Assembly: GCF_001428895.1 (NCBI RefSeq)
Contig: NZ_LMJA01000030.1
Span: 585,644 to 649,643 of the forward strand
Direction of reading: 5' to 3'
DNA length: 64,000 nt
From: Mycobacterium sp. Root265
GTDB taxonomy: Bacteria; Actinomycetota; Actinomycetes; Mycobacteriales; Mycobacteriaceae
Each line of letters starts with the position of its first letter. Position 1 is the first letter of the stretch. A program made the translations under genes and the position numbers. Shown one piece after another: positions 10,702-22,500 of this stretch. Under the pieces are notes generated by a model. It had not been told where the DNA came from. It saw only the letters and a program-made list of their open reading frames with translations, and ran no database searches.

Positions 10702-11850
10702 CTATTTGGGCGGGTTGTTCAACACATACTGCAGGCCGGCCATCAACTGCGACACCGGGTCCGCGCCGCCACCGAAGGCGGCCTGGGTGGCCGGGGCGGT
10801 GACCTCGGCGGGATCGTAACCGTTCACCGGGTCCACCGTGATGGGCGCCGTCAACGGATCGTCGTTACGCGTATAACCGGCATCCACATAGGGTTTCAGC
10901 ACGTTGTCGAGATCGGTGAGGGTCTTCTGATCCACCCCGAGGTACTTGAACGGCAGCACCAGCGGCAGATGCTGCTCGGGGATCATGTAGGTCGTCGTCC
11001 GCGCACCCCGCGAGTTGACGGTCGTCCGGATGTTCTGCGGCGGAACCATTTTCGGGTTGGTGAACGCGACCGCAGTGTGGCCGGTGGCCAGGCCGACGAT
11101 CGCATTGGCCACCGAGATCCAGTTGTCCGGACGCTGCGGCCAGTCCGCGATGCTGTCGTAGGCCGAGACGAACAGATGCGAGTCGTACTGGCTCTCCACC
11201 GGGGCGGGCATCCGGTAGTCGAGCGAGGGCACGACGCTGCCGACGGGGAAGTTCTGACTCAGGAAGCTCTCGCCGAACGCGTGCTTGCCCACCGGGTTGC
11301 CGTAGGTCGCGAAGCTCAGCTGGTCCGGCGGCGGGGCCGTCGGATCATTGGCCAGCCGCGCCCGCACGTCATCGAGTACCGACGCACCCTCGGACAGGCC
11401 GATGGCCATGCCGGGGCCGCCGGACTTGATCGCATTCAGCAGGTTGGGACCGCCGACGTCGATCGACTCGCCGTAGCTGGGGCCGTCGATCCCGAGGCCC
11501 GGGAAGCTGTCGTCGAGGCGCCCGATACCGGGGAACAGCCGTTCCAGAGTGTGTCCCTGGACCTGGCCCGCGGGGTAGTCGACGATCTGGCGGTCCAGGC
11601 CCGGGAACCACTCGGCGCCGGTGCGCATGATGTATTCGTCGTACGGGATGCCGAGCACGTGCGCGCCACCGAGGGCGTAGCCGCGGCCCTCGATGGTGCG
11701 CGCAGCTTCGGGACCTGCCGGGCCGGGCACGGCCGGGCCGGGGACGGGCGGTCCGGGCGGCGGCTCGTCGGCGGTGGCGATCCCGACGCCCAGCGGGCCG
11801 GAGGCGCCGATGGTCAGCATTGCGGTGGCCGCTGCGAGAAGCTTCTTCAT
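10702..11850 (-). CDS. Secreted PE-PPE-domain hydrolase/acyltransferase
   Basis: A 382-residue exported protein. Residues 1-27 form a signal peptide ([20 protein letters not shown] ... ATA), followed by a Pro/Gly-rich linker and a PE-PPE alpha/beta-hydrolase domain with the nucleophile motif GLSEG (Ser153). Related proteins (Chp2, and the 'PE' gene of the trehalose polyphleate locus) transfer acyl chains between trehalose glycolipids outside the membrane. Its start overlaps the mmpL stop as ATGA (11847-11850), indicating coupled translation with the transporter. It converges on the Gap gene with three bases between the stop codons. This is probably the last extracellular step of the pathway, by analogy. 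Confidence 0.85.
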   Translation of the reverse strand: MKKLLAAATAMLTIGASGPLGVGIATADEPPPGPPVPGPAVPGPAGPEAARTIEGRGYALGGAHVLGIPYDEYIMRTGAEWFPGLDRQIVDYPAGQVQGHTLERLFPGIGRLDDSFPGLGIDGPSYGESIDVGGPNLLNAIKSGGPGMAIGLSEGASVLDDVRARLANDPTAPPPDQLSFATYGNPVGKHAFGESFLSQNFPVGSVVPSLDYRMPAPVESQYDSHLFVSAYDSIADWPQRPDNWISVANAIVGLATGHTAVAFTNPKMVPPQNIRTTVNSRGARTTTYMIPEQHLPLVLPFKYLGVDQKTLTDLDNVLKPYVDAGYTRNDDPLTAPITVDPVNGYDPAEVTAPATQAAFGGGADPVSQLMAGLQYVLNNPPK

Positions 11851-14825
11851 GCTCTACTGCTCCCCCGCGCTGTGAGTCGAGACGGCCACCAATTCGCCTT
11901 TCCGACCAGCGTAGCCATGGCTGGCACGGTGACGGTCCGGACCAGGAAGGTGTCCAGCAAGATGCCGATGCCGATGACGAACCCGCCCTGCACCACAGTA
12001 CCGATGCTGGAGAACAGCAGGCCCCACATGGAGGCGGCGAAGATCAGGCCCGCCGCGGTGATGACACCGCCGGTCGAGCTCAAGGTCCGGATGATGCCGA
12101 ACCTGCCCAGCGGGGCCTCGTCGCGCATCCGGGAGACGAGCAGCAGGTTGTAGTCGGCGCCGACGGCGACGAGCACCACGAAGGCCAGCGGAGGCACCGA
12201 CCAGTGCAGCTGCTGGTCGAGGATGACCTGGAACACCAGCACCCCGAGGCCGAGCGCGGCGAAGTACGAGATCACCACGGAACCAACCAGATACAGCGGC
12301 GCGATGACCGCTCGTAGCAGGGCCATCAAAATCAGCAGCACCACGATGATGGTCACGATGACGATGAACCGGATGTCGTTCTCGTAGTAGTCGCGGGTGT
12401 CGGCCAGCGCCACCGGATAGCCACCCATCGATACCGAGGCATCCGCCAGCTCGGTGTTGGGCAGCGCGCCGCGGGCAGCGTCCTCGATGGCGCCGACCTG
12501 ATCCATCGCGGCCGGGCCGAACGGATCGAGCTTGGTGAACACCAGATACCGCGCGGAGTGCCCGTCGGGCGAGACGTAGGCCTTGGTGGCCGCCTTGAAA
12601 TCCTCCAGCTGCAGGATCTCGGGCGGGATGTTGAACCCCGCCATGGCCGGCGAGCCGGCGTTCTCGGCCATGGTCAGCAGGAAGGCCGCGGCCTGATCGA
12701 GCCCGGTGCGCATCACCTTGATCTGATCGACGATCTGATCCACCCCGTCGGCCACCTGCCGGCTGCCGCTGGCCGAGCGTTCGGCGCCCTGCTGAAGCTG
12801 GGCCAGCGTCGCCTGGGCGCCCTTGGGTGAATCCAGTCCCATGGCCTGCATCGCCTTGGTGAGCCGGGTGAACGCGGTGCCGACCTGTTGCAAGGCGGCA
12901 TTGAGGGACTGGCGGTCCTGCAACGACTCCAACTGCCCGGCCAGATCCTCGATCTCGGCGAGGGTGCCGTCATTGCGGGCGGCGGCGAGCCGGGACAGGT
13001 GGATGCGGGTCTGGCTGCAGGATGGGTCCAGATCACAGACCACGCTGCCCTGCAGGGCGGTCAGCACCGGAGGGACCCAGGCGAACATGTCCCTGGTCGC
13101 CATCAGGTTCACGCCCATGGAGTTGCCGAGCCGGTTGATGGCGGCCACCAGTTTGGCCGCCACGTCGACGTTCTTGACCAGCTTGTCGCCGCCGTACTGC
13201 CCCCGCAGTGCCGCGAACGCGTCGACCATCTGCTGCAGGCTGCCCGCGATGTCGGTGACCTGGCCCCGCACATCGCTGAGGCCACCGGCCAGCGTGTTGG
13301 CACCCGAGGACAACCGGTTCATATCGGCGGTGCCGTCTGTGATCATCTTCGCGCCGTCGGCGAGCCGGGTGCCGACAATGCCGGCCTGGTAGGTGGCCCG
13401 GAACTCGGGCGGTACCGACCCCAGCGGCCGGGTGATACCGCTGACCATCTGGATGTCGGGCAGCTGGCCGATCCGCTCGGCCAGCTGCTCCAGGTCGGCG
13501 AGCGCCTCCGGATTGCGCAGATCCTTCGGGGAGCGGATCAGCACATAGGACGGGATGGACTGGTTGATGTCGAAGTGCTTCTCCAGCGCGACATATCCCA
13601 GCGAGCTGGGCTCCGAGGCCGCGACGGCCTTGCGATCGTCGTAGTTGAACGTCGCGAATCCGGCGAGACCGGCCAGCAGGAAGAGCACCAGCAGGCTGCC
13701 CACCAGGTGCGTCCACGGCCGGCGCACGATGCGCACGCCCGAGCGTCGCCACAGCCGGGAGGTCAGTTCCTTGCGGGGCTTGATCCAGCCGAGCGGTCCG
13801 ACGACGGCGAGCAGGGCGGGCAGCAGCGTCATCGCCGCCAGGTAGGCGACGCCGACGCCCACCGCGGAGGACACGCCCACGGTGGAGAACACGCCCATCT
13901 TGGCGAAGCTGATGGCGAGGAAGGTGACGCCGACGGTCGCCGCCGACGCGGTGATCACCTTGCCCACCGAACCCAGCGCCTTGCGGACCGCGTCGTGCTG
14001 GTCCTCGCCCATCCGCACGTAGTCGTGATATCGGCTGATCAGGAAGACGGCATAGTCGGTCCCCGCGCCGAAGATGATCGCGCTGAGCAGGATCATCGCC
14101 TGGTTCGAGACCCCGAGCCCGGTGAACTCCGACAGCGCGGCGACCGTCGACTGCGCGATCACCAGCGACATCCCGATACCGGCCAGCGGCAGCAGCATGG
14201 TCACCGGGTTGCGGTACACCACCAGCAGCACCAGCAGCACCAGCACCGCGATGGCGATCTCGATCGGCAGGCGGTCCTTCTCACCGGCGACCGTGAGGTC
14301 CGCGACGGTGGCGGCCGGTCCGGCCAGGTGGACCTCCAGCGGTCCCCCTGCGGTGGTCCGTTCGATGAGCTCGGAGACCTGATTGAACGAGGTGTAGGAC
14401 TGCGGGGTTCCCAGCGCACCGGCCAGCCCGACCGGCAGCACCCAGGACTTCTCGTCCTCGCTCGTCAAAGTCGAACGCAGGGCCGGTGTTCCGATGAACT
14501 CCTGCAACATGACGACGTTCTGTTGGTCATCGCGCAGGGCGTCCACCAGCTTGCGGTAGGTGGCCTCGTGCTCGGGGCCCAGCCCGTCTTCGTCGGTGAG
14601 CACGACCAGCAGCAGGTCGTCGGTGCCCGGTTCCTGGAACGCTTCCTCCATCTGCCGGGCCGCGACGCTGGACGGCGCGTCACCGGGCAGCATCGAGAGC
14701 GGGTGCTTCTGGGCCATCTCGTTGAGGCTGGGCACCGTCAGTGGCAGGGCCACCGCCAGCGCGACCCACAACGCGATCACGACCAGCGGCCAGCGCACGA
14801 CGACATCGGCTAGCCGTCGCAACAC
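11847..14825 (-). CDS. mmpL10: MmpL-family RND lipid transporter (MmpL10-like)
   Basis: A 992-residue RND transporter with the usual two-fold repeat. There is an N-terminal helix, a periplasmic porter domain of about 150 residues, helices TM2-6, a long second periplasmic loop rich in coiled-coil-like sequence (about 420-740), then TM7-12. The proton-relay Asp-Tyr pairs are visible as [14 protein letters not shown] (Asp257-Tyr258) and [15 protein letters not shown] (Asp891-Tyr892). The tail is short, unlike MmpL3. By location between PapA and the PE-PPE hydrolase it corresponds to MmpL10 of the polyphleate locus, which flips or exports the diacyl trehalose precursor. It lies 51 bp after papA on the same strand. 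Confidence 0.9.
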   Translation of the reverse strand: MLRRLADVVVRWPLVVIALWVALAVALPLTVPSLNEMAQKHPLSMLPGDAPSSVAARQMEEAFQEPGTDDLLLVVLTDEDGLGPEHEATYRKLVDALRDDQQNVVMLQEFIGTPALRSTLTSEDEKSWVLPVGLAGALGTPQSYTSFNQVSELIERTTAGGPLEVHLAGPAATVADLTVAGEKDRLPIEIAIAVLVLLVLLVVYRNPVTMLLPLAGIGMSLVIAQSTVAALSEFTGLGVSNQAMILLSAIIFGAGTDYAVFLISRYHDYVRMGEDQHDAVRKALGSVGKVITASAATVGVTFLAISFAKMGVFSTVGVSSAVGVGVAYLAAMTLLPALLAVVGPLGWIKPRKELTSRLWRRSGVRIVRRPWTHLVGSLLVLFLLAGLAGFATFNYDDRKAVAASEPSSLGYVALEKHFDINQSIPSYVLIRSPKDLRNPEALADLEQLAERIGQLPDIQMVSGITRPLGSVPPEFRATYQAGIVGTRLADGAKMITDGTADMNRLSSGANTLAGGLSDVRGQVTDIAGSLQQMVDAFAALRGQYGGDKLVKNVDVAAKLVAAINRLGNSMGVNLMATRDMFAWVPPVLTALQGSVVCDLDPSCSQTRIHLSRLAAARNDGTLAEIEDLAGQLESLQDRQSLNAALQQVGTAFTRLTKAMQAMGLDSPKGAQATLAQLQQGAERSASGSRQVADGVDQIVDQIKVMRTGLDQAAAFLLTMAENAGSPAMAGFNIPPEILQLEDFKAATKAYVSPDGHSARYLVFTKLDPFGPAAMDQVGAIEDAARGALPNTELADASVSMGGYPVALADTRDYYENDIRFIVIVTIIVVLLILMALLRAVIAPLYLVGSVVISYFAALGLGVLVFQVILDQQLHWSVPPLAFVVLVAVGADYNLLLVSRMRDEAPLGRFGIIRTLSSTGGVITAAGLIFAASMWGLLFSSIGTVVQGGFVIGIGILLDTFLVRTVTVPAMATLVGKANWWPSRLTARGSSRA

Positions 14826-14876
14826 ACACCCCCTGGAGATACCGACCCGGACATACCCATCGGCAGACCCCTACGC

Positions 14877-16298
14877 TCAGGCAAAACGGCCCCAGTCTCC
14901 GCTGTCGGCGACCTGCTCGATCACGGATCTCATGGTGGCGATATAGCGGGCGACCGACTTATGGGCCACCTCGTTGTCCGGGAACATCACCGCCATTGCG
15001 GTGCCGGCCTCGTAGCGGAATACATAGATCGTCAACTGGTAGGAGAACCGGCCGTCGGAGTAAATGCCGATATTGTTCGAATAACCCATCTCGGCTGCGG
15101 CGAGTACGGCATTCAGTGGCGCGGCGCCGCCGTGCAGGAAGTTCGACACCGGAAAGTTGGGTCCCGGTTTGTCCAGCCACGGCGCCAATTCCAGCACGCG
15201 GTAATACGGGACCCGCGCCAGGTTCAGACCCGAGTCGAATGAGGTCTGCGCCGACCACGCGGCCTCGGCAAACGTCGTCGCGGCGATCGGCACGGTGATC
15301 GGGACCAGGCCGGTGAACCAGCCCTGGGTCATGAAATTGTCCGACGTGCGGCGGGTGTCCCGCGGAGTGAGTCCGTAATAGGTTGCCGCACCGGTCAACT
15401 CGTGCTCGACCATGGCGGTACAGGCGTACAGGCCGCCGACGAAGCGGGTACCGGCGGCCGTGCAGGCCGCCTCGAACCGGGCGGTCTGGTCCGCGTCGAG
15501 CAGCATCTCCCCGACCATGTCGGCAACCGTGGGTTCCAGCGGATTGCCCAGCGGCAAAGGAAATTCGGGCATGCTGCCGTTGTTGTTCTCGGCGAACTCG
15601 ATCCAGGCCTGGACCTCCGGGGAATCCACCGTCAATTCCGCGGTGTTCTCGCGTTCCTGAATGCAGAAATCGTCGAATCGGCCGGCGTCCGGCAGCGCCA
15701 TCGGCTGACCGGTGGAAAGCAGCGAGGTGTACATGCCGTGCGCCTCGAGCATGGTGATCCCGATCAGCGCCGCATCCCCGTGCACATGGTCGATGGCGGC
15801 ATAGAAATCGAAATGGTCCTCGCTCTGCACGATTCCGAATGAGAAACAGCCCCACTCCAGCGGAGTGGGGATGTCGACAATGTGTTTGCGCGCGTCCTCG
15901 GCCGTTATCTCGCCATGGTTGACAGGTTCGAATTCGATATCGGCGGGGTCGACGATGCTGTGCCGGACGATCTCCCCGGAACCGGAGTATTCGAACCAGG
16001 AGCGGTAGGTGTCATGGCGCCGCAGATAGTGGTTGAGCGCGTGGTCCATCGCCGAGATATCGCAGATACCAGGCACTTCACAGGTGGCGATGATCTGCCG
16101 CGAATAATCGAGGCCTTTGGCGTCCTGCTCGTAGACGCCGCGGATGTGCTGGCCCTGCATGTAACTGACCGGGACGGCGCTGACCGGGGCCTGCCGGGCC
16201 TTCTCCATGGACGCGCTCGTGGGGTGCCAGGACGTCACCACACCGGGGGCCGGTTTCCAGTCATCGATCGTGCCGATCGTGATCTTCCCGATTTGCAA
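14877..16298 (-). CDS. papA3: Polyketide-associated acyltransferase (PapA3-like)
   Basis: A 473-residue condensation-domain-like acyltransferase. The catalytic motif HxxxD is His171-Val-His-Gly-Asp175. I do not see the C-terminal DFGWG element of many Pap proteins. It esterifies trehalose with acyl chains made by the adjacent polyketide synthase and fatty acid synthase. I place the start at TTG 16298 because GGGAGGGAAAG lies just upstream and the resulting N terminus (LQIGKITIGTIDDW) is the normal Pap start; the open frame to 16373 adds a proline/arginine-rich stretch unlike the family. It is divergent from pks and first in a pap-mmpL-hydrolase operon. Confidence 0.88.
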   Translation of the reverse strand: MQIGKITIGTIDDWKPAPGVVTSWHPTSASMEKARQAPVSAVPVSYMQGQHIRGVYEQDAKGLDYSRQIIATCEVPGICDISAMDHALNHYLRRHDTYRSWFEYSGSGEIVRHSIVDPADIEFEPVNHGEITAEDARKHIVDIPTPLEWGCFSFGIVQSEDHFDFYAAIDHVHGDAALIGITMLEAHGMYTSLLSTGQPMALPDAGRFDDFCIQERENTAELTVDSPEVQAWIEFAENNNGSMPEFPLPLGNPLEPTVADMVGEMLLDADQTARFEAACTAAGTRFVGGLYACTAMVEHELTGAATYYGLTPRDTRRTSDNFMTQGWFTGLVPITVPIAATTFAEAAWSAQTSFDSGLNLARVPYYRVLELAPWLDKPGPNFPVSNFLHGGAAPLNAVLAAAEMGYSNNIGIYSDGRFSYQLTIYVFRYEAGTAMAVMFPDNEVAHKSVARYIATMRSVIEQVADSGDWGRFA

Positions 16299-16587
16299 GA
16301 CTTTCCCTCCCGGGTCTGATCGGCGGCGGTCCGGCAACACCGACGGCGACTTCACGATAGCGGCTGTCGGCATCGGGGGCCTCCGCCCACCGCCGGGCTC
16401 AGCGGCAGATATGAAACCGCATGCGGTAGCAACCTACATGCAATACTGACCGACGAGTAAGGTACCGGCCGTTGCTGTCGGCAGATAGCGGGTCGCGGCC
16501 GTTCAACAGACCTGTGCGCGGCCTCCACCGATGGCACCGAAATCTCATCACCGGTAGTTCATCGGATCGACGCGGGGAGTACACCTC
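16299..16587. promoter_or_regulatory. Divergent papA-pks control region with a 12-bp palindrome
   Basis: This 289 bp gap between two divergent biosynthesis genes must hold both promoters. It contains a perfect palindrome ACCGCATGCGGT at 16416-16427 and a nine-base direct repeat CGGCAGATA at 16403-16411 and 16479-16487. GGGGAG at 16574-16579 is the pks ribosome site. No regulator gene lies next to it. The palindrome is a candidate operator, by inference only. Confidence 0.4.
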
Positions 16588-19500
16588 ATGGCAGCAACCG
16601 ACCATGCACAGTCTGGCGTAGAGCCGACCCGTTTCGCCATCATCGGCTACGCCGCGCGGCTGCCCGGTGCCGCCGACGCCGAGCAGTACTGGGATGTCTT
16701 GCACGACGGCCGCGACGCGGTCTCGGAGATCCCCCAGGACCGGTGGGACGTCGACGAATTCTTCGACCAGGATGCCTCCACGCCCGGCAAGATCGTGGCC
16801 CGCCGCGCCGGCTTCGTCGACGACGCCACCGGGTTCGATGCGCCGTTCTTCGGCGTGTCCGCCCGTGAGGCCAGGCTCATGGACCCCCAACACCGGCTGC
16901 TGCTGGAGACGTCCTGGCGCGCCGTGGAGCATTCCGGCACCGCGCCAACATCTTTGGCGAACACCCAGACCGGTGTCTTCGTCGGTCTGTCCACCCACGA
17001 CTACCTGGGCATGGCGTCCTCGGAACTGACCTACCCCGAGATCGAGGCCTACCTGGCCATCGGCACCTCGGGTGCGGCCGGAGCGGGCCGGATCAGCTAC
17101 CGGCTGGGGCTGCACGGGCCGGCGGTCACCGTCGACACGGCGTGCAGCTCGTCGCTGGTCGCCATCCACCAGGCCTGCCAGGCCCTGCAGCTCGGGGAGT
17201 GCGACCTCGCGCTGGCCGGCGGTGCGAACGTCCTGCTGAGCCCGGCGACCATGATCACCTTCTCGCAGTCCCGGATGCTCTCCCCGGACGGCAAGTGCAA
17301 GACCTTCGATGCCGCGGCCGACGGCTACGTCCGCGGCGAGGGCTGCGGTGTCGTCGTCATCAAGCGCCTTGAGGACGCAGTGCGCGACGGCGACCGCATC
17401 CGGGCCGTCATCCGCGGCAGCGCGGTCAACCAGGACGGCGCCTCCGGCGGACTGACGGTGCCCAACGGTGTCGCCCAGCAGCGGGTCATCACCGAGGCCC
17501 TGGAACGCGCCGGTATCGCCGCCGGCGATGTCGACTACCTGGAGGCGCACGGCACCGGAACCTCGCTGGGTGATCCCATCGAGGTCCAGGCCGCCGCCGC
17601 CGTCTTGGGCAAGGGCCGCGCCGCCGACCAGCCGCTGCTCATCGGGTCGGCGAAGACGAACATCGGCCACCTTGAGGCCGCCGCCGGTGTCGCCGGGGTG
17701 CTCAAGGTCGTCCTCGCGCTGGAGCACCAGGAGCTGCCCAAGCACCTGAACTTCCGCAATCCGTCCCCGCACATCCCGTGGGACCGCATCCCGGTCCGCG
17801 TGGTGGAGGAGTCCACCGCCTGGGAGCGCACCGCACGTCCCCGCGTCGCCGGCGTCAGCTCGTTCGGATTTTCGGGCACCAACGCGCACATCATCCTGGA
17901 GGAAGCGCCGGCCGTGGCGCCGGCTGCCGCCGAGGACAAGGCCGACGCCCGGCGCTTCATGGTGCTACCGCTGTCCGCACGCACCCCGGCCGCCCTGGTG
18001 CAGACCGCCGAGAAATACCGCAGCTGGTTGAGCGAGCATCCCGACGCCGACCTGGCCGACGTGTGCCTGACCGCGGGTGACGGACGCGCCCACCTCGAAC
18101 ACCGTGCCGCGCTGGTGGTGAACTCGATCGAGTCCGCCCGCGAACTGCTCGGTGCCCTCGCCGACGACCGGCCCGCGCCGGGACTTGTGCGCGGCCACTG
18201 CGCCGACGCCCCGAAGACCGCATGGCTGTTCCCCGGACAGGGCAGCCAGTACGCCGGGATGGCCCGGGAGCTCTTCGAGACCGAACCGGTGTTCGCCGAG
18301 ACCGTGCAGCGGTGCGCCGACGCCGTCGCCGGCATTCTGGAAAGGCCTTTGCTGGAGGTCATCTACGACTCGGCCGACGGTGACGAGGCACTGCGCCAGA
18401 CCCGGCACACCCAGCCGGCGATCTTCGCCATCGAGATGGGCCTGGCCCAGCTCTGGCAGTCGTGGGGTTACGAACCGGACGTGGTGCTCGGCCACAGCGT
18501 GGGCCAGTACTCGGCGGCCTGTGTCGCCGGTGTGTTCAGCCTCGAGGACGGCGCCCGACTGCTGGCCGAGCGGGGCCGCCTGTTCGGCGATCTGCCCGCC
18601 GGCGGGCGGATGGCCGCCATCTTTGCCGCCGCCGACCGCGTCGAGCGGCTCACCGACGAATACCCCAGCCTGTCGGTGGCCGCCTACAACGGCGCCAACA
18701 CCGTGCTCTCGGGCCCCGGCGGGGACCTGGAGCGCGCGGTGGCCGGATTGACCGCCGACGGTGTGCGCTGCGACTGGCTGGACACCAGCCACGCCTTCCA
18801 CTCCGCACTGCTGGATCCCGCGCTCGACGCGTTCGAAACCTACGCGGATCAGTTCACCTTCGCAGCGCCGCAACGGATTCTGATCTGCAACCGGACCGGC
18901 GCCGCGCTGGGCCGCACCGCCAAGCTGGACGGCGCCTATTGGCGCCGCCACGCCCGCCAGCCCGTCGAGTTCGCCAAGAGTGTGGCCACGCTGTCCGATC
19001 TGGGCTGCGCGATGCTGCTGGAGGTCGGCCCGCAGCCCGTGCTGACCGCTTCGGCCATGCGGGCCTGGCCCGACCCGGCGAGCGCACCGCGCGCCGTTGC
19101 CTCCATGCGGCGCAACGGCTCCGACCATCGCCACATCGCCGAGGCCGTGGCCAACACCTACGTGGCCGGGCACCTGCCCGACTTCGCCGCGCTGCTGGCT
19201 CGTCCGGCGCGCAAGCTGGATCTACCCACCTACCCGTTCGAGCACCGGCAGTACTGGTTCCGCGACAAGCAGGTGCAGCCGACCAAGAACGATGCCGTTC
19301 GCACCGACGCCGTCCGGTTCCTCGAAGACGGCCGGATCGAGGAACTGGCGGCGCTGCTCGACAATTCGGGCACCAGCCTGACCACCGCTGACGTTCTCAA
19401 CAAGCTTGCGGCCCAACATAATCGGCAGCGTGACGCCCAGTCCATCGCGGACGCCCGGTACGAAATCCGCTGGCTGGTGTCCGCGCCGGCCTCCGCCACG

Positions 19501-22500
19501 CCGACCGGTGAGGGCTCGGCCTGGCTGGTCATCGGGGATGACGCCGACACGGTGGCACCGGTGCTCGACGCGCTGACCGCGCAGGGCCACCGACACCGGA
19601 CGCTACGGCTGCCGGCATCCGACGCCGACGAGGAGCGCCTGGCCGCCGATCTGCGCGCCGCGGTGGAAGACGAACCGACGCTGCGTATCCTGCATGTCGC
19701 GGCGCTGGAGAAGGACAACGCGCCGTCGATGCGGACGCTGCTGCGGATGCAGCATCGCGTCCTGGACGGCACCCAGCGACTGTTCCGTGCCGCCGCCGCA
19801 GCCGATCTGCGCGCCCCGATCTGGGTCGTCACCCGCGGTGCGCAACGCGTACTCGACACCGACCCGGTGTCACCGGAGCAGACCAGTCTGTGGGGCTTCT
19901 GCCGGGCCGTCGCCCTGGAGTACCCCCAGGTCTGGGGTGGGCTGGCCGATGTCTCCGGCGTTGCCGAAGAGTGGTCGCGGCTGATCGGCCAGATCGTCGG
20001 TGCCGGTCGCGGGGAAGACCAGATCGCGCTGCGCGGGCAGCTGATCCACGTGCCCCGGCTGAGCAGGCGCACCGGGCAACCGAACCCCACCGCCCTCGAA
20101 TTACGTTCCGATGCCACCTATCTGGTCACCGGCGGTCTGGGTTCACTGGGACTGGAGATCGCCGGCTACCTGGCCGCACACGGCGCCCGCCATCTGGTGC
20201 TGACCAGTCGTCGCGCTCCCAGCACCGCCGCGCAGCAGCGGATGGATGCGCTGCGCCAGCAGTACGGCTGTGAGGTTCGTGCCGTCGCCTCCGACGTCGC
20301 CAACCCGCACGACATCGCGCATCTGATGGCCACCATCGCCGCGGAGTTGCCGCCGCTGGCCGGCATCGTGCACGCCGCCGGCGAGAACAGCACCACACCG
20401 CTGAGTACCCTGGATCCCGCCGAACTGGATCGAGTCTTCTCCGGAAAAGTCTGGGGTGCTTGGTATCTGAGTGAGGCGATCACCGATCTGCAACTGGACT
20501 TCTTCCTGTCCACGTCCTCGATCTCCTCGGTGTGGGGCAGCTACGGACAGAGCGCCTACAGCGCGGCCAACGCGTTCCTCGACGGATTGACCTGGCGGCT
20601 GCGTGAGCAGGGCGTGCCCGGCTTCAGCGTCAACTTCGGCCCGTGGTCGGCCGGCATGGCCGACGGCGAGGCCCGCGCCCAACTGGACAAGCGCGGCGTG
20701 CGCACGCTGTCACCGGTCGACGCGCTGGCCGGTATGGCCGATGTCATGGTCGGCGCCGACAATCAGGGTGTGGTGGCCCGGATCGACTGGGCCCGCTTCC
20801 TGCCCATCTATCTGCAGGCCGGCCAGCGTGCACTGCTGGCCGAGGTGGCCGGTGAGGTTCCCGAGACGGCATCCATACCGGCGGGATCGGTGGGTACGAC
20901 CCGGCTGGTCGAACGCCTCACCTCCGCTCCGATACAGCAGCGCAAGAAGCTCGTCCTGGAGGAACTGCGCGACGCGGTCGCCGAGGTGACCCAGATCGAC
21001 GCCGCCGAGATCCGTGAGGAGACCGGGCTTTTCGATCTCGGCCTGGATTCGCTGATGGCCGTCGAACTGCGACGGCGACTGGAACAGTCCGTCGGCGCCG
21101 AACTGCCCGCCACGCTGGCGATGGATCACCCGCGCCTGACCGACATGGCGGACTATCTGCTCGGCGATGTGCTGAAGCTCAACGAGCGAGGCGCCAAGAA
21201 GGCTGCCGCGCAGCCGGTCTCGCTGACCACCACGGCCGCCGACGAGCCGATCGCCATCATCTCCGTCGCCTGCCGCTTCCCCGGCTCACCCGATCCGGAC
21301 GCCTACTGGGATCTGCTGGCCGGCGGAGTGGATGCCATCCGGGAGATCCCGGAGGACCGCTTCGACGTCGACGAGTTCTACGACCCGGATCAGCAGATGC
21401 CGGGCAAGATCTACACCCGAAGCGGCGGCTACCTGGAGAGCGTCGACGGATTCGATCCGGAGTTCTTCGGCATCTCCCCGCGTGAAGCCGTCTGGATCGA
21501 CCCGCAGCAGCGCCTCATGCTCGAACTCTCCTGGGAGGGTCTGGAGCGGGCCGGCTATTCGGCTGCGTCCCTGCGCGGCAGCCGCACCGGCGTGTTCGTC
21601 GGTGTCGGCGCCAACGAGTACTCGCACCTGCTGTCCAGCGACTCGCTGGAGAACCTGCAGCCCCACTTCATCACCGGCAACGCCCTCAACGCCATCGCCG
21701 GCCGGGTCTCCTTCACCCTCGGACTCGAGGGCCCCGCGATGGCGGTGGACACCGCGTGCAGTTCCTCGCTGGTCGCCGTGCACCAGGCCGCTCAGGCCCT
21801 GCACTCCGGTGACTGCGACATGGCCATTGCCGGCGGGGTGAACGTGCTGCTGAGCCCGGCGTCGGTGGTCGCCGCCTCACGGGCCCGGATGCTGTCCCCC
21901 GATGGCCGGTGCAAGACGTTCGACGCCGCCGCCGACGGCTACGTCCGCAGCGAGGGCTGCGGTGTGCTGGTGCTCAAGCGGCTGTCCGACGCCCAGCGCG
22001 ACGGCGACCGGATCAGCGCGGTCATCCGCAGCAGCGCGGTGAACCAGGACGGCGCCTCCAGCGGTCTCACGGTGCCCAATGGTGGTGCCCAACAACGACT
22101 CATCAGCTCGGCGCTGGCCCGGGCCGGCCTGTCCGGCGACGACGTCGACTACCTCGAAGCGCACGGCACGGGCACCCCGCTGGGAGACCCGATCGAGGTG
22201 CAGGCGGCCGCGGCCGTGTACGGCGAGGGCCGGGACCCGAACCGCCCACTGCTGATCGGCACCGCGAAAACCAATGTCGGCCATCTGGAGTCGGCGGCCG
22301 GTGTCGCCGGCCTGGTCAAGGTCGTGCTGTCGCTGCAGCACGACCTGCTGCCGCAGACCCTGCACTTCCACAACCCGTCACCGCACATCCCGTGGGACAG
22401 CCTGCCGGTGCAGGTCGTGGACAAGCCCACACCGTGGCATGCCAACGGCCGGCCGCGCCGGGCCGGGGTCAGTGCCTTCGGTTTCACCGGCACCAACGCC

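Noticed and set aside
12888-14813. 641-codon plus-strand frame inside mmpL
   Set aside because: Antisense shadow, rich in Gln/His/Arg, against a complete RND transporter.
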